A stretch of DNA of 31,195 nt, taken from positions 1-31,195 of IMG/VR virus record IMGVR_UViG_3300046167_000051; one strand, given 5' to 3'. Under the pieces are notes generated by a model. It made no database searches and had not been told where the DNA came from. It saw nothing but the letters and a program-made list of their open reading frames with translations. Origin of the DNA: a virus. Both the position numbers and the translations under genes were made by a program. This document shows, in pieces, positions 7,387 to 15,140 of the stretch; within the stretch, counting starts at the first letter, position 1, and every line of letters starts with the position of its first letter.

Positions 7387-8145
7387 ATGAAAATATGCGT
7401 GATACCAGATACACAGGTTAAGCCTGATGTAAAGATAGACCACTTGCTGTACGCAGGTAAGTACATAGCAGATAAGAAGCCAGATGTGATATTGCACCTC
7501 GGAGATCACTGGGACATGCCGAGCCTTTGTTCATATGACAAGGGTAAGACCTCATTCGAGGGTAGGCGTTATAAAAAAGACATTCAAGCAGGTAACTTGG
7601 CAATGGATTTGTTTCTTCAACCTATTAAGGCTGAGTGCAACAGGCTCAAGATCAATAAGAAAAAGCAATGGAAGCCTAGGCTTGTGTTTACAATGGGCAA
7701 TCATGAGCAAAGGATAGAACGAGCTGTAGAGTATGATGCTATCCTAGAAGATACTATTGGTTATCAAGATTTAAACCTTAGTGATTGGGAGGTAGCGGAT
7801 TACTTAGAGCCTGTTGTTATAGGGGGTGTAGCATTTGCTCACTTCTTTACTAGCGGGGTTATGGGTAGACCTGTGACCAGTGCTAGGGCTATGCTCACTA
7901 AAAAGATGATGAGTTGTGTGATGGGTCATGTGCAGGACAGGGATATAGCATATGGTAAACGAGCAGACAACGTAAGACTGACGAGTCTATTTGCTGGTAT
8001 GTTTACCCAACATGATGAGGGCTACTTAGGCAATCAAGGTAACAGTTCTTGGAAAGGTATCTGGATGTTAAACGAAGTAGACAATGGTAGCTTTGACGAG
8101 CTTCCTGTATCACTAAATTATTTAAAAAATAAGTATGGAGGATAA
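7387..8145 (+). CDS. Calcineurin-like metallophosphoesterase
   Basis: This 252-aa protein has the metal-binding motifs of the metallophosphoesterase fold in order: ICVIPDTQVKP (Asp8), LHLGDHWD, FTMGNHEQR and MGHVQDR. These residues build a two-metal site that hydrolyses phosphoester bonds in nucleotides, nucleic acids or proteins. Phages often carry such enzymes near nucleotide-metabolism genes, as here. The true substrate is unknown. GAGGAG immediately before 7387 favours this ATG over the in-frame ATG at 7372. The stop overlaps the ribosome site of the next gene. Confidence 0.85.
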   Translation: MKICVIPDTQVKPDVKIDHLLYAGKYIADKKPDVILHLGDHWDMPSLCSYDKGKTSFEGRRYKKDIQAGNLAMDLFLQPIKAECNRLKINKKKQWKPRLVFTMGNHEQRIERAVEYDAILEDTIGYQDLNLSDWEVADYLEPVVIGGVAFAHFFTSGVMGRPVTSARAMLTKKMMSCVMGHVQDRDIAYGKRADNVRLTSLFAGMFTQHDEGYLGNQGNSSWKGIWMLNEVDNGSFDELPVSLNYLKNKYGG

Positions 8146-8146
8146 G

Positions 8147-8380
8147 ATGACTAAGGTGGTTAAAGGTGTTAGCAACTTTCAATGGGGTGGAGATCACTAT
8201 AGGAAACTACCTATCCAAGTATGGGATTTTATTGCTGCTAACAAACTAGATTACTTCCAAGGTAATGTTATTAAGTATGTATCAAGATACAAAGAGAAAA
8301 ATGGCTTAGAAGATTTACAAAAAGCCAAGCATTACATAGATAAAATTATTGAAAACGACTATACGGAGTACAAAAAATGA
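8147..8380 (+). CDS. DUF3310-like small protein
   Basis: This 77-aa protein contains DHYRKLPIQVWDFI, followed by NKLDYFQGNVIKYVSRYK, GLEDLQKAKHYIDKII. This is the hallmark of the DUF3310 family of small phage proteins, often labelled nucleotide kinase without direct proof. The fold is an all-helical pair resembling the MazG type. The ATG at 8147 is chosen because GGAGG lies just upstream; the ATG at 8135 overlaps that site itself. The last codon overlaps the start of the ribonucleotide reductase by 4 bases, which fits a nucleotide-pool role. That role is an inference from context. Confidence 0.85.
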   Translation: MTKVVKGVSNFQWGGDHYRKLPIQVWDFIAANKLDYFQGNVIKYVSRYKEKNGLEDLQKAKHYIDKIIENDYTEYKK

Positions 8381-9576
8381 ACCAATACCAACAGTACATA
8401 GCCTTGTCAAGATACGCAAGATGGATACCTGAGCTAAATAGAAGGGAAACTTGGAAGGAAACAGTCAACCGATATATGACTAATGTTGTATCTGATAAGG
8501 TAAGTAAAGATACTTACAAGCAACTAGAAGATGCAATCTACAATCTAAATGTCATGCCAAGTATGCGAGCAATGATGACTGCTGGTCAAGCTATGCAACG
8601 AGATAACACATGTTCTTACAACTGTAGCTACTTAGCAGTAGATGACCCTAAGTGTTTTGATGAAGCAATGTTTATCTTATTGTGTGGTACTGGTGTTGGT
8701 TTTAGTGTTGAGCGTCAGTACATTAGCAAGCTCCCTGACGTACCAGATGAGCTGTACAAGAGCGATACTACTATAGTAGTTAGTGATAGTAAAGAAGGGT
8801 GGGCTAAAGCCTTTAGACAGCTAATCTCGTTGCTCTATGCAGGTGAGATACCTAAGTGGGATACACATAAGGTACGACCTGCTGGTGCTAAGTTAAAAAC
8901 ATTTGGTGGTAGGGCATCTGGTGCTGAACCTTTAGAAGACTTGTTTACCTTTACTTGTGAAACATTTGAAGCAGCTAAAGGTAAGAAGCTATCTAGTATT
9001 CAGTGTCATGATCTACTATGTTATACAGGACAGGTTGTGGTGGTGGGAGGGGTAAGGAGAAGTGCAACGATCTCCTTGTCTAACTTATCTGATGATCGTA
9101 TGCGTCATGCCAAGTCAGGCGATTGGTATGTGCTTAATCCTCAGAGAGCATTAGCAAACAACAGCGTTGCTTACACAGAGAAACCAGACATGGAAACATT
9201 CCTTCGTGAGTGGACTGCCCTAGTAGAATCTAAGTCTGGTGAGCGTGGTATCTTCTCTCGTGTTGCATCTAAGAAGCAAGCTGCTAAGAATGGTAGGAGA
9301 GATACTAACTATGACTTTGGTACAAATCCTTGCAGCGAGATAATCTTGAGAGGGTCAAAAATAGATGCTAAAGGAAACCCTATTACTGGTACAGGTGGTC
9401 AGTTCTGTAACTTAACAGAAGTTGTAGTTAGACATGATGACAATCTTGAAACCTTAACTGAGAAGGTTAAGTTAGCTACTATCTTAGGTACAATACAAGC
9501 TACCTATACTAAGTTTCCCTTACCTAAGAAAAGTATGGCAACGAAACACAGAAGAAGAGAGATTGCTTGGTGTTAG
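8377..9576 (+). CDS. Class II (adenosylcobalamin-dependent) ribonucleotide reductase, N-terminal part
   Basis: This frame holds the first 380 or so real residues of a class II ribonucleotide reductase, which makes deoxyribonucleotides for phage DNA synthesis. Visible landmarks are NTCSYNCSYL (active-site cysteine near residue 79 or 83), LLCGTGVGFSVE, GGVRRSATISLSNL, FGTNPCSEI (Cys319, Glu321) and QFCNLTEVV (Cys344). There is no ATP-cone domain and no small subunit nearby, which points to the monomeric B12-dependent type. After TKFP at about 9519 the frame runs into unrelated residues and stops. The homologous continuation YLRKVWQRNTEEERLLGVSM lies in the +1 frame. One extra C in CCC at 9517-9519 explains the break. 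Confidence 0.9.
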   Translation: MNQYQQYIALSRYARWIPELNRRETWKETVNRYMTNVVSDKVSKDTYKQLEDAIYNLNVMPSMRAMMTAGQAMQRDNTCSYNCSYLAVDDPKCFDEAMFILLCGTGVGFSVERQYISKLPDVPDELYKSDTTIVVSDSKEGWAKAFRQLISLLYAGEIPKWDTHKVRPAGAKLKTFGGRASGAEPLEDLFTFTCETFEAAKGKKLSSIQCHDLLCYTGQVVVVGGVRRSATISLSNLSDDRMRHAKSGDWYVLNPQRALANNSVAYTEKPDMETFLREWTALVESKSGERGIFSRVASKKQAAKNGRRDTNYDFGTNPCSEIILRGSKIDAKGNPITGTGGQFCNLTEVVVRHDDNLETLTEKVKLATILGTIQATYTKFPLPKKSMATKHRRREIAWC

Positions 9577-10306
9577 TATGACAGGGATTATGGATAACAA
9601 GTTAGTATCTACAGGTAAAGATGCTAAAGAAATATTGGAGCAACTAAGAGATGTTTCTATACAGACTAATAAAGAGTTTAGTAAAAGATTGGGGATTCCA
9701 CAATCTGCTGCTATTACTTGTGTTAAGCCCTCTGGTACTGTTAGCCAACTTGTTGATGCTAGTAGCGGGATTCATACTAGACATAGCCAGTTTTATATAC
9801 GGACAGTTAGAGGTGACAACAAAGACCCCCTCACAAGATTCTTAATAGACAGTGGTGTACCATCAGAACCTTGTGTTATGAAACCTGACACCACTACTGT
9901 GTTTAGCTTCCCTACTAAAGCACCCAAAGGTTGTGTTACTAGAGATGACTTAAATGCTATTGAACAACTAGAAGTATGGTTGATGTATCAAAGACATTGG
10001 TGTGAACACAAGCCCTCAGTTACTATTACTGTAAGAGAGCATGAATGGTTAGAGGTAGGAGCATGGGTCTTTAAACACTTTGATGAGATGAGTGGTGTAT
10101 CATTCCTTCCTCACAGTGACCACTCGTACAAACAAGCACCCTATCAAGAGATAGAGCAAGACGAATACAAAGAACTTAATAAGTTGATGCCTAAAGATAT
10201 TGATTGGGAGAAACTATCAGAGTACGAGATAGAAGATACTACTGTTGGTTCACAGACTTTAGCCTGTTCAGGTGATAGTTGTGAGGTTGTAGATATAGGA
10301 GCATAA
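9518..10306 (+). CDS. Class II ribonucleotide reductase, C-terminal part (frameshifted continuation)
   Basis: This frame continues the reductase with PYLRKVWQRNTEEERLLGVS, then TGIMDNKL, AITCVKPSGTVSQLVDASSG, HTRHSQFYIRTVR and a C-terminal LACSGDSCEVVDIGA. The last carries the cysteine pair expected to re-reduce the active site. Joined to the upstream frame by removing one base at 9517-9519, it gives about 642 aa, a normal length for a phage class II enzyme. If translated alone it could start at TTG 9563 or ATG 9578, but the product would lack the radical and substrate cysteines. I read this as one gene with a single-base error. A genuinely split gene would be unusual. Confidence 0.88.
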   Translation, partial: PYLRKVWQRNTEEERLLGVSMTGIMDNKLVSTGKDAKEILEQLRDVSIQTNKEFSKRLGIPQSAAITCVKPSGTVSQLVDASSGIHTRHSQFYIRTVRGDNKDPLTRFLIDSGVPSEPCVMKPDTTTVFSFPTKAPKGCVTRDDLNAIEQLEVWLMYQRHWCEHKPSVTITVREHEWLEVGAWVFKHFDEMSGVSFLPHSDHSYKQAPYQEIEQDEYKELNKLMPKDIDWEKLSEYEIEDTTVGSQTLACSGDSCEVVDIGA

Positions 10307-10324
10307 AATAATTCTAAATAAGTG

Positions 10325-10353
10325 TTGCTTTTTATAAATTAACAGATAATAAT
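10325..10353 (+). promoter_or_regulatory. Possible sigma70-type promoter for the 120-aa gene
   Basis: TTGCTT at 10325-10330 and AATAAT at 10348-10353 are separated by 17 bases, in the only gap of note in the second half of the plus-strand arm. The downstream gene has AAGGA about 10 bases before its ATG. The match is partial and the region is AT-rich, so chance is a real alternative. Confidence 0.35.
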
Positions 10354-10385
10354 AGGTCAACAACAACAAAAAAGGATTATAAAAC

Positions 10386-10748
10386 ATGAAATATGAAATA
10401 CACCAAATCAAATTAACTGAAGTTGAAGTAGACTTAATAAACTCATTAAAAGATGACGAAAGTTTTGATAAGTGGACTGCCTACCAAAAAGCAAGCGTAA
10501 GCAGCCATCGCACTGAAGATAAGACTAGAGAACAAGCAAATAAATCTTTAGCAGATGGTTTTTATACTCATGTTGCTAACATAACAGCAGATAGCTTAGA
10601 CCATGTTTTTAAAATTAGTAATTTGCAAGAAGAAGAAGATAAAGTAGAGCGTCTACACCCCATGAGATCAGTTAGTGTTGGTGACATAATAAGAGATGAA
10701 AATGGTATTAGCTCAGTAGTTTGTAATTGGGGTTTTGTACAAATATAG
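10386..10748 (+). CDS. Small protein with C-terminal SMSVGD-type motif, function unknown
   Basis: This 120-aa protein ends in HPMRSVSVGDIIRDENG and WGFVQI. The pattern resembles a short motif (mRSmSVGDvi, then a Gly-Phe end) that I recall from small plasmid and phage proteins. The N-terminal part is charged and probably helical (LTEVEVDLINSLKDDES). It has its own possible promoter upstream and a strong hairpin terminator downstream, so it may be expressed separately from the replication operon as its last gene. Some proteins with this motif have been linked to antirestriction, but I cannot claim that for this one. Confidence 0.7.
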   Translation: MKYEIHQIKLTEVEVDLINSLKDDESFDKWTAYQKASVSSHRTEDKTREQANKSLADGFYTHVANITADSLDHVFKISNLQEEEDKVERLHPMRSVSVGDIIRDENGISSVVCNWGFVQI

Positions 10749-10775
10749 TTTTATTTAACAATTTTAAAGTATAAA

Positions 10776-10802
10776 AAGAGGGGGCAATTAAGCCCCCTTT
10801 TG
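10776..10802. terminator. Bidirectional intrinsic terminator at the convergence of the two arms
   Basis: GGGGGC (10780-10785), a 6-base AATTAA loop, and GCCCCC (10792-10797) form a perfect 6-bp GC stem. On the plus strand it is followed by TTTT. On the minus strand it is followed by TCTTTTTAT. It therefore can end transcription from both sides. It lies between the last plus-strand gene (ends 10748) and the last minus-strand small ORF (ends 10808). Confidence 0.88.
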
Positions 10803-10807
10803 TATTT

Positions 10808-10843
10808 CTAATAACTTGGTTTTCTTACTCTTTTCTTTTTCAT
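10808..10843 (-). CDS. Possible 11-aa basic peptide at the end of the late operon
   Basis: A minus-strand ATG at 10843 opens an 11-codon frame (MKKKRVRKPSY). Its start overlaps the stop of the upstream gene as TAATG, and AAGGAG sits 6 bases before the ATG. The ribosome site is good, but a frame this short proves little. If real, it is the last of a run of four small basic proteins. Confidence 0.3.
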   Translation of the reverse strand: MKKKRVRKPSY

Positions 10844-11016
10844 TAAGCACTCCTTTTGGCTTTTAGTTTAGCTTTATTACTTAAATCTTTAAAATGAAAT
10901 AACTTTACTGAAGTTTTAGTATGGTTTTTATTACTGTGTAAATCACCATTTGGCATCTTGTGTGTATTACCTTCGTATAAAGTACCATCTTTTTTATAAT
11001 GTTTAATACCCTTCAT
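10843..11016 (-). CDS. Small basic protein (57 aa), function unknown
   Basis: This 57-aa minus-strand frame starts within the stop of the 47-aa gene (ATGA overlap at 11013-11016), with AAGGA about 10 bases upstream. It begins MKGIKHYKKDGTLYEGNTHK and ends in a lysine-rich stretch (NKAKLKAKRSA). The central LHSNKNHTKTSVKLF is reminiscent of short conserved phage peptides, but I cannot name a family. Tight coupling on both sides and consistent ribosome sites make it a likely real gene. Its basic charge suggests nucleic-acid or capsid-interior binding. Confidence 0.62.
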   Translation of the reverse strand: MKGIKHYKKDGTLYEGNTHKMPNGDLHSNKNHTKTSVKLFHFKDLSNKAKLKAKRSA

Positions 11017-11156
11017 ACTGTTGTTTTCCTTTTCTTTTTAGGAAAACCAGCCTTCATATTTGCAAAAGCCGCAGGTGAGATTGTTGATTTCTTTTTAGAT
11101 CTGCTTGTACCTTTCTTTTTTCTTGCGTTAATATTAGCGTACAATCCCCTAGTCAT
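11013..11156 (-). CDS. Small lysine-rich protein (47 aa)
   Basis: This 47-aa frame has an ideal ribosome site: AAGGAG, five bases, then ATG at 11156. The sequence MTRGLYANINARKKKGTSRS, then KKKSTISPAAFANMKAGFPK, is of a type I recall at the ends of structural operons in marine podoviruses. I know no function for it. About a third of the residues are Lys or Arg, so it may bind nucleic acid in the virion or neutralise DNA charge. It shares ATGA with the following gene. Confidence 0.72.
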   Translation of the reverse strand: MTRGLYANINARKKKGTSRSKKKSTISPAAFANMKAGFPKKKRKTTV

Positions 11157-11171
11157 ATAAACTCCTTATTA

Positions 11172-11456
11172 TTACCATTTAGTTTTGTTAGCCCAGTAAG
11201 CTGCTGAACATTTACCTTTGGCTATGTTCTTTGCGTGTCTAGCTTTAAATGATTTACGTTTAGCTTTCATTTTAGCAGACTCACCAGCTTTAGCTTTACC
11301 AGCAGTCTTAGCACCTTGTTGTCCAAACCTAATAGTCTTAGGCTTACCATCACACATAGCTACAACTACATGAGATTTAGTAGGGTGGTTGGGTGTACGC
11401 TTTGGCTTGTTATAACCTGATACACCTATCCTTTTTAGTATAGAGTCTTTAGGCAT
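11172..11456 (-). CDS. Basic protein, DUF6321-like (94 aa)
   Basis: This 94-aa protein contains GVSGYNKPKRTPNHPTKSHV, TIRFGQQGAKTAG, RKSFKARHAKNIAKGKCSA and AYWANKTKW. That order is characteristic of a small family of basic proteins common in marine phages, which I associate with DUF6321. The family has no established function. AGGAGAG lies upstream of the ATG at 11456, inside the end of the 727-aa gene. It belongs to the run of small basic genes closing the late operon, so a virion or DNA-binding role is likely but unproven. Confidence 0.8.
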   Translation of the reverse strand: MPKDSILKRIGVSGYNKPKRTPNHPTKSHVVVAMCDGKPKTIRFGQQGAKTAGKAKAGESAKMKAKRKSFKARHAKNIAKGKCSAAYWANKTKW

Positions 11457-11457
11457 T

Positions 11458-13641
11458 TTATTCTTGATCTCTCCTAGTTTCTACTTGACCTGCTAATAGG
11501 GCTTTGTTTTCTGTTTTATTAAATCCCTTGCCAATTTTTTTAAGTATAGACCGCATTAAAGTTTCTGCCTCTTTACTATTACTATTTAATTTTTTAAGAG
11601 TGTTCATCTCTGTTGTCCATTTTGGATTAAAAATAAGTTCTGTCAGTTCTGCCAACCTTTTTTCAAAACCAGTTTCACTAGCAACCCCAGCAACATCTCT
11701 TGCAGTGCTTGCACCCCCACTAGCAATACTAGTGGTTACTGACTTTAAGGCTTCTACAAAAGGTTTTATAGAACCGCCAAGTTTTTTCTTTATAGATTCA
11801 AATTTACTTGTTGGCGAGCCAGTTATTCTCCCCATACCAGCTCTTTTGAGTGCTATGTCAAGATACCTTAAGTTGCCTGCTATAGGAGTGCCTTTGGCTG
11901 CTTCCATAATAACTTTTTTACTTGCTTTTGTTCCACCGAATATAGCTTTGTGAAGATAAGCTGGTGTGTTGGTAGCATCTGCATTAGTACCAGCCTTGCT
12001 TAAACCCCTTTCAAAATTAACCCTTAGTATTTCTGACCAAGCGTCTTTACCACCTTCGACAGACAATATTTGTTCTTTAACTCTTTTAACTTGACCTACA
12101 TTAGTAAGGTTTTGGTTTTGCCCAAAAATTTTGTCTGCAACTTTATTTAAATCCTCTACTTCATATTTAGCAAAACTACCTATTAAAGATTTTTCTAGTC
12201 TTTCTACTTCTGGAGTATTTTCTGCAAAAATTTCTCTAGCTAGTTTATAATTAGGACTAGCACTATCTAGTTGGTTTAATAAAATATCTTTAATGTCTAA
12301 AACATTTTGTTGTAGTTTTTTATCTAATGAATCATCTCCAACAGCCTTTAACATTTTGTCTATTTCAAACTTTGCACTGTGAAGTTTTTTAATACTGCCG
12401 AAATCAGAATCCTTCTTTTTTGAAGATTTAATTATTTTTTGTATTCTGGAGATTTGATCGAAAGCCTGTCCAACAGTAGGCAACTCTTCAAAAAGATCAT
12501 TAATATAATTTTCTATGGGTTCTATGTTTACATCTGGGTTTTCTACTTTTATAGCTTGGTCGTAAAGTGGTGATGCTTTTTCTTTACGAATTAATCTTGC
12601 TCTTTCAATAACATCTTTTGATCTATCAACAATCCCTTGTTCACCTGTTTCTACTGCTGTTGATGGTGCTAGTTTATTTAATAGGTTTTCAACAGCATTT
12701 TCCGAAGCTACATCTTGTACTTGTAAAGCCCTCTCGGTAATTTCTGCACCACCTTCCTGACCTAAAGCAAATTGTTGTTGTGTTAAATCAGAGGGTCGTT
12801 TAGTTTTTTGACCCCTGTATAATGGCACTCCTGTTTCTTTTGATGCCTGATCAGCTATATCAACTCGTTTTTGTATTACCTTATTAAAACTTTCATCACC
12901 ACCCCTAGTAAAGTCTTTTGATGCCCGATAGCCCCTAACCAATCCTTTTGCAAGTTCAACACCACCACCAGTAGTTCCTGCAACAGTTATATCAAATAGG
13001 TTTGGATTTTCTCTACCAATAAGCATTTGTGACCCTTGTAGAGATGCTTCTGTTCCTCCTTGACCTAATATTTGAGCAAGCATTTTTATTCCCGTACTAG
13101 AGGATTTAACAAGTTTGTTTGCAGCCCTAGCAGCTGCACCAAAAGGTACAACAGTACCTACAACACTTTCTATATCAGAGGTTGATAAGCCAGCCTTGTT
13201 AAGAACATATTGCTTACCATCATAATCAATTTGCATATAACCATCACCAACATCTTTAAACTCAGCACTAGGAAATTGTTTCTCTATTATTTGTTGTTGT
13301 GCTTCTTGATCAAAGGTTGTTGCAAGACCAAGTTTAGTAGGTGTTTTCATAGGGTCAAGTGGTGACATTTGATTTACAACAGCACTACTAAACTCAGGAA
13401 GGTTTTGTGGGTTAAACCTAGCCTCCCTTTCATTACCAGTAATAAACTCTCCAATAGACTTACCGAAACTTCCTTCTTCTACTGTAGGTGTTTGATTAAA
13501 ATAATTTTGATTAATTTTGTTTGCTTCTTCCACAGTTATTTCGTTTTTGTCTGAAGAATCAGAAACCTTTGGTTTTTGTTTGGAAATATTATTATTAAAA
13601 TAATTTTGATTAATTGTGTCTGCTTCTTTTTTAGTTATCAT
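11458..13641 (-). CDS. Large internal virion / DNA-ejection protein (putative)
   Basis: This 727-aa protein has no enzyme motif that I can see. The N-terminus carries two copies of a short segment, ITKKEADTINQNYFN and ITVEEANKINQNYFN. A hydrophobic, Gly/Ala-rich stretch lies near residues 155-235 (VVGTVVPFGAAARAANKLVK), followed by a long helical, charged region predicted to form coiled coils, and an Ala/Gly-rich part near 650. In short-tailed phages the large helical proteins at this position, after the tail genes, are the internal core proteins ejected to form a trans-envelope channel. That is the best guess from size, composition and order. The start at 13641 has only a weak TGGA upstream. 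Confidence 0.6.
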   Translation of the reverse strand: MITKKEADTINQNYFNNNISKQKPKVSDSSDKNEITVEEANKINQNYFNQTPTVEEGSFGKSIGEFITGNEREARFNPQNLPEFSSAVVNQMSPLDPMKTPTKLGLATTFDQEAQQQIIEKQFPSAEFKDVGDGYMQIDYDGKQYVLNKAGLSTSDIESVVGTVVPFGAAARAANKLVKSSSTGIKMLAQILGQGGTEASLQGSQMLIGRENPNLFDITVAGTTGGGVELAKGLVRGYRASKDFTRGGDESFNKVIQKRVDIADQASKETGVPLYRGQKTKRPSDLTQQQFALGQEGGAEITERALQVQDVASENAVENLLNKLAPSTAVETGEQGIVDRSKDVIERARLIRKEKASPLYDQAIKVENPDVNIEPIENYINDLFEELPTVGQAFDQISRIQKIIKSSKKKDSDFGSIKKLHSAKFEIDKMLKAVGDDSLDKKLQQNVLDIKDILLNQLDSASPNYKLAREIFAENTPEVERLEKSLIGSFAKYEVEDLNKVADKIFGQNQNLTNVGQVKRVKEQILSVEGGKDAWSEILRVNFERGLSKAGTNADATNTPAYLHKAIFGGTKASKKVIMEAAKGTPIAGNLRYLDIALKRAGMGRITGSPTSKFESIKKKLGGSIKPFVEALKSVTTSIASGGASTARDVAGVASETGFEKRLAELTELIFNPKWTTEMNTLKKLNSNSKEAETLMRSILKKIGKGFNKTENKALLAGQVETRRDQE
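13495..13615 (-). repeat. Two in-frame copies of a 22-base segment in the ejection-protein gene
   Basis: The bases at 13495-13516 recur at 13594-13615, exactly 99 bases (33 codons) away, so the reading frame is kept. They encode the repeated INQNYFN peptide at the N-terminus of the 727-aa protein. The repeated peptide may be a binding site for a partner such as portal or another core protein. Confidence 0.8.
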
Positions 13642-13668
13642 AAAATATCCAAAATGTTTATAGTATAT

Positions 13669-14901
13669 TTATTTTTTTTGTACATAAGATTCTTTTTTTG
13701 CAAGTTTCCACGCTTTTGCTATATCTTGTTTTGTAAGATTGCTGTTTTGTTCCTTAAGGTCTCTTGCATACTCCCAATAAAATGTAGGCACTGTCGCACC
13801 TTTAGGTTTGTAAAAGTCAACAGCAGTAGGTTGTTCTTTTTCATATTTGCTATAAGCCTTATAAGCATTTTGCAGTGCTTTATCTCGATCTCTGCTTACA
13901 TCTTTATCTAAAAAATCATTAATAAAATTGAATCGTTCTGTTTCAGCTTGTGCTAAACCTAACGAAAGACCCACTATAAATTTGTTTGCCTCTGGTGTAT
14001 TTCCTAAACTAGCAAGTTGTTGTCTTGCCCTATCTGCATCACTGTCAGTTTGCGGGCCGGTAGCTGCATTTAAAGTGTCTGCTAGTAAACGCTCCCTAAC
14101 ACTAGTAAACGATTGGTCAAATGAGGCTTGATCTGCATAATCTTTAACACCTATCTCTCCAAGAAAAGAGGAAAATTTTGATGTAATACCTCTACTAAAA
14201 CCAGTGGATTTACCATACTCTTCATCATTTACTAAACTATACATTACTTGTAAGTTTGGAATTTGTGAGCTTGTTTCTCTAATTCGCTCAAAAGACTTTC
14301 CAAAGTCGCCCCTAAGAACTTCTCCTCTAATACCTTTTTGTTTTGGTGCTTCTTTTAAAGCATAATCTTCAATAAATTGGTTATAATCGTCATCTCCCTG
14401 TTTATACCCAAGCTCTTCTGCCATTACAGCTGCACTAGATCGTTTAACATTATTAGCACCAGCAGCTTGTAAAATTTTTAACCCATCTGCCGACCTACCT
14501 CGTTTGATTAGAAAGTTTCCAACTTCTATTAACTTATCTTGTGCTGAAGCGTCTGGCATACTAGCAAGTTTTTGATCTAGTTCTCTTTGTAGATCAACAT
14601 TTTCTTGTGCTTGTTTATCAGCTTTACTAGGTAAAAACTTTTTTTGAAAAGGTTTAAAAAACCCCTCACTTACTTCAAAACCTAAATCTCTACCTAAACT
14701 GGTGGGTCTATTTGAACCTGTCATAGCCATTGCTTGCATACGATTATTGATTTTGGCTTGTTCATAATCAACCCGTTCTTGTTCTTCTGGTGTCAAACCA
14801 AAAAAACTTTGCCTGATAGGACTTTTGTAGTTGCCCAAAGCACCGCCCGTATTTAAGCTATTTGATAACATTTGTTGTTTAAGGGCTTCTCTTGATGCCA
14901 T
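13669..14901 (-). CDS. Internal virion protein (putative), 410 aa
   Basis: This 410-aa protein is strongly helical and charged, with no transmembrane segment or catalytic motif recognised. Notable parts are an N-terminal basic segment (MASREALKQQMLSNSLNTGG), a helical repeat-like region (IEVGNFLIKRGRSADGLKIL) and a Lys-rich end (KAWKLAKKESYVQKK). GAGGAT upstream of 14901 supports the start. It lies between two other proteins of similar type, and short-tailed phages typically carry three such genes in a row. It is therefore probably the middle ejection/internal protein. Confidence 0.58.
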   Translation of the reverse strand: MASREALKQQMLSNSLNTGGALGNYKSPIRQSFFGLTPEEQERVDYEQAKINNRMQAMAMTGSNRPTSLGRDLGFEVSEGFFKPFQKKFLPSKADKQAQENVDLQRELDQKLASMPDASAQDKLIEVGNFLIKRGRSADGLKILQAAGANNVKRSSAAVMAEELGYKQGDDDYNQFIEDYALKEAPKQKGIRGEVLRGDFGKSFERIRETSSQIPNLQVMYSLVNDEEYGKSTGFSRGITSKFSSFLGEIGVKDYADQASFDQSFTSVRERLLADTLNAATGPQTDSDADRARQQLASLGNTPEANKFIVGLSLGLAQAETERFNFINDFLDKDVSRDRDKALQNAYKAYSKYEKEQPTAVDFYKPKGATVPTFYWEYARDLKEQNSNLTKQDIAKAWKLAKKESYVQKK

Positions 14902-14927
14902 TTTTTTATCCTCAATAAGTGTTGTGT

Positions 14928-15140
14928 TTAAAGTAGTGGTGGTATTCCAAAAAACGTTAGAAGACCATTACCAGCAGTTTTCCACCAATCGTCTTCATCC
15001 ATGCTACCACCATCATTATTACTTATGGGGTTTAGAAAACCCCCTTGGTCATTAAATAAGTTTAAAGTATCTAAACTAAAACCTTCTCCTCCTGCACCAT
15101 CAGGGGGATTCTTAAATACGTCTAAGAACCCCCCATCTAA
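14928..15140 (-). CDS. -1 frame extension (70 codons) of the 316-aa structural protein
   Basis: Immediately at the stop of the 316-aa gene, the -1 frame is open for 70 codons to a TAA at 14928-14930. It begins LDGGFLDVFKNPPDGAGGEG, continues FSLDTLNLFNDQGGF and ends DDWWKTAGNGLLTFFGIPPL plus Leu. The composition (Gly, Asp, aromatic) matches the end of the upstream protein. The frame has no start codon at its beginning: a TAA lies at 15165-15167 and the first ATG is 46 codons in. It can hardly be made except by frameshifting or if one base is missing. A slippery heptamer and a strong hairpin sit exactly at the junction. Confidence 0.72.
   Translation of the reverse strand, partial: LDGGFLDVFKNPPDGAGGEGFSLDTLNLFNDQGGFLNPISNNDGGSMDEDDWWKTAGNGLLTFFGIPPLL

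Noticed and set aside
11504-11953. Plus-strand 149-aa hydrophobic frame
   Set aside because: It is the complement of the ejection-protein gene. The hydrophobicity arises from antisense reading of Lys/Glu/Asn-rich codons.
15103-15134. Hairpin after the 316-aa gene as a transcription terminator
   Set aside because: No T-run follows the stem on the minus strand, and downstream genes are in the same operon. Spacing to the slippery site fits frameshifting instead.
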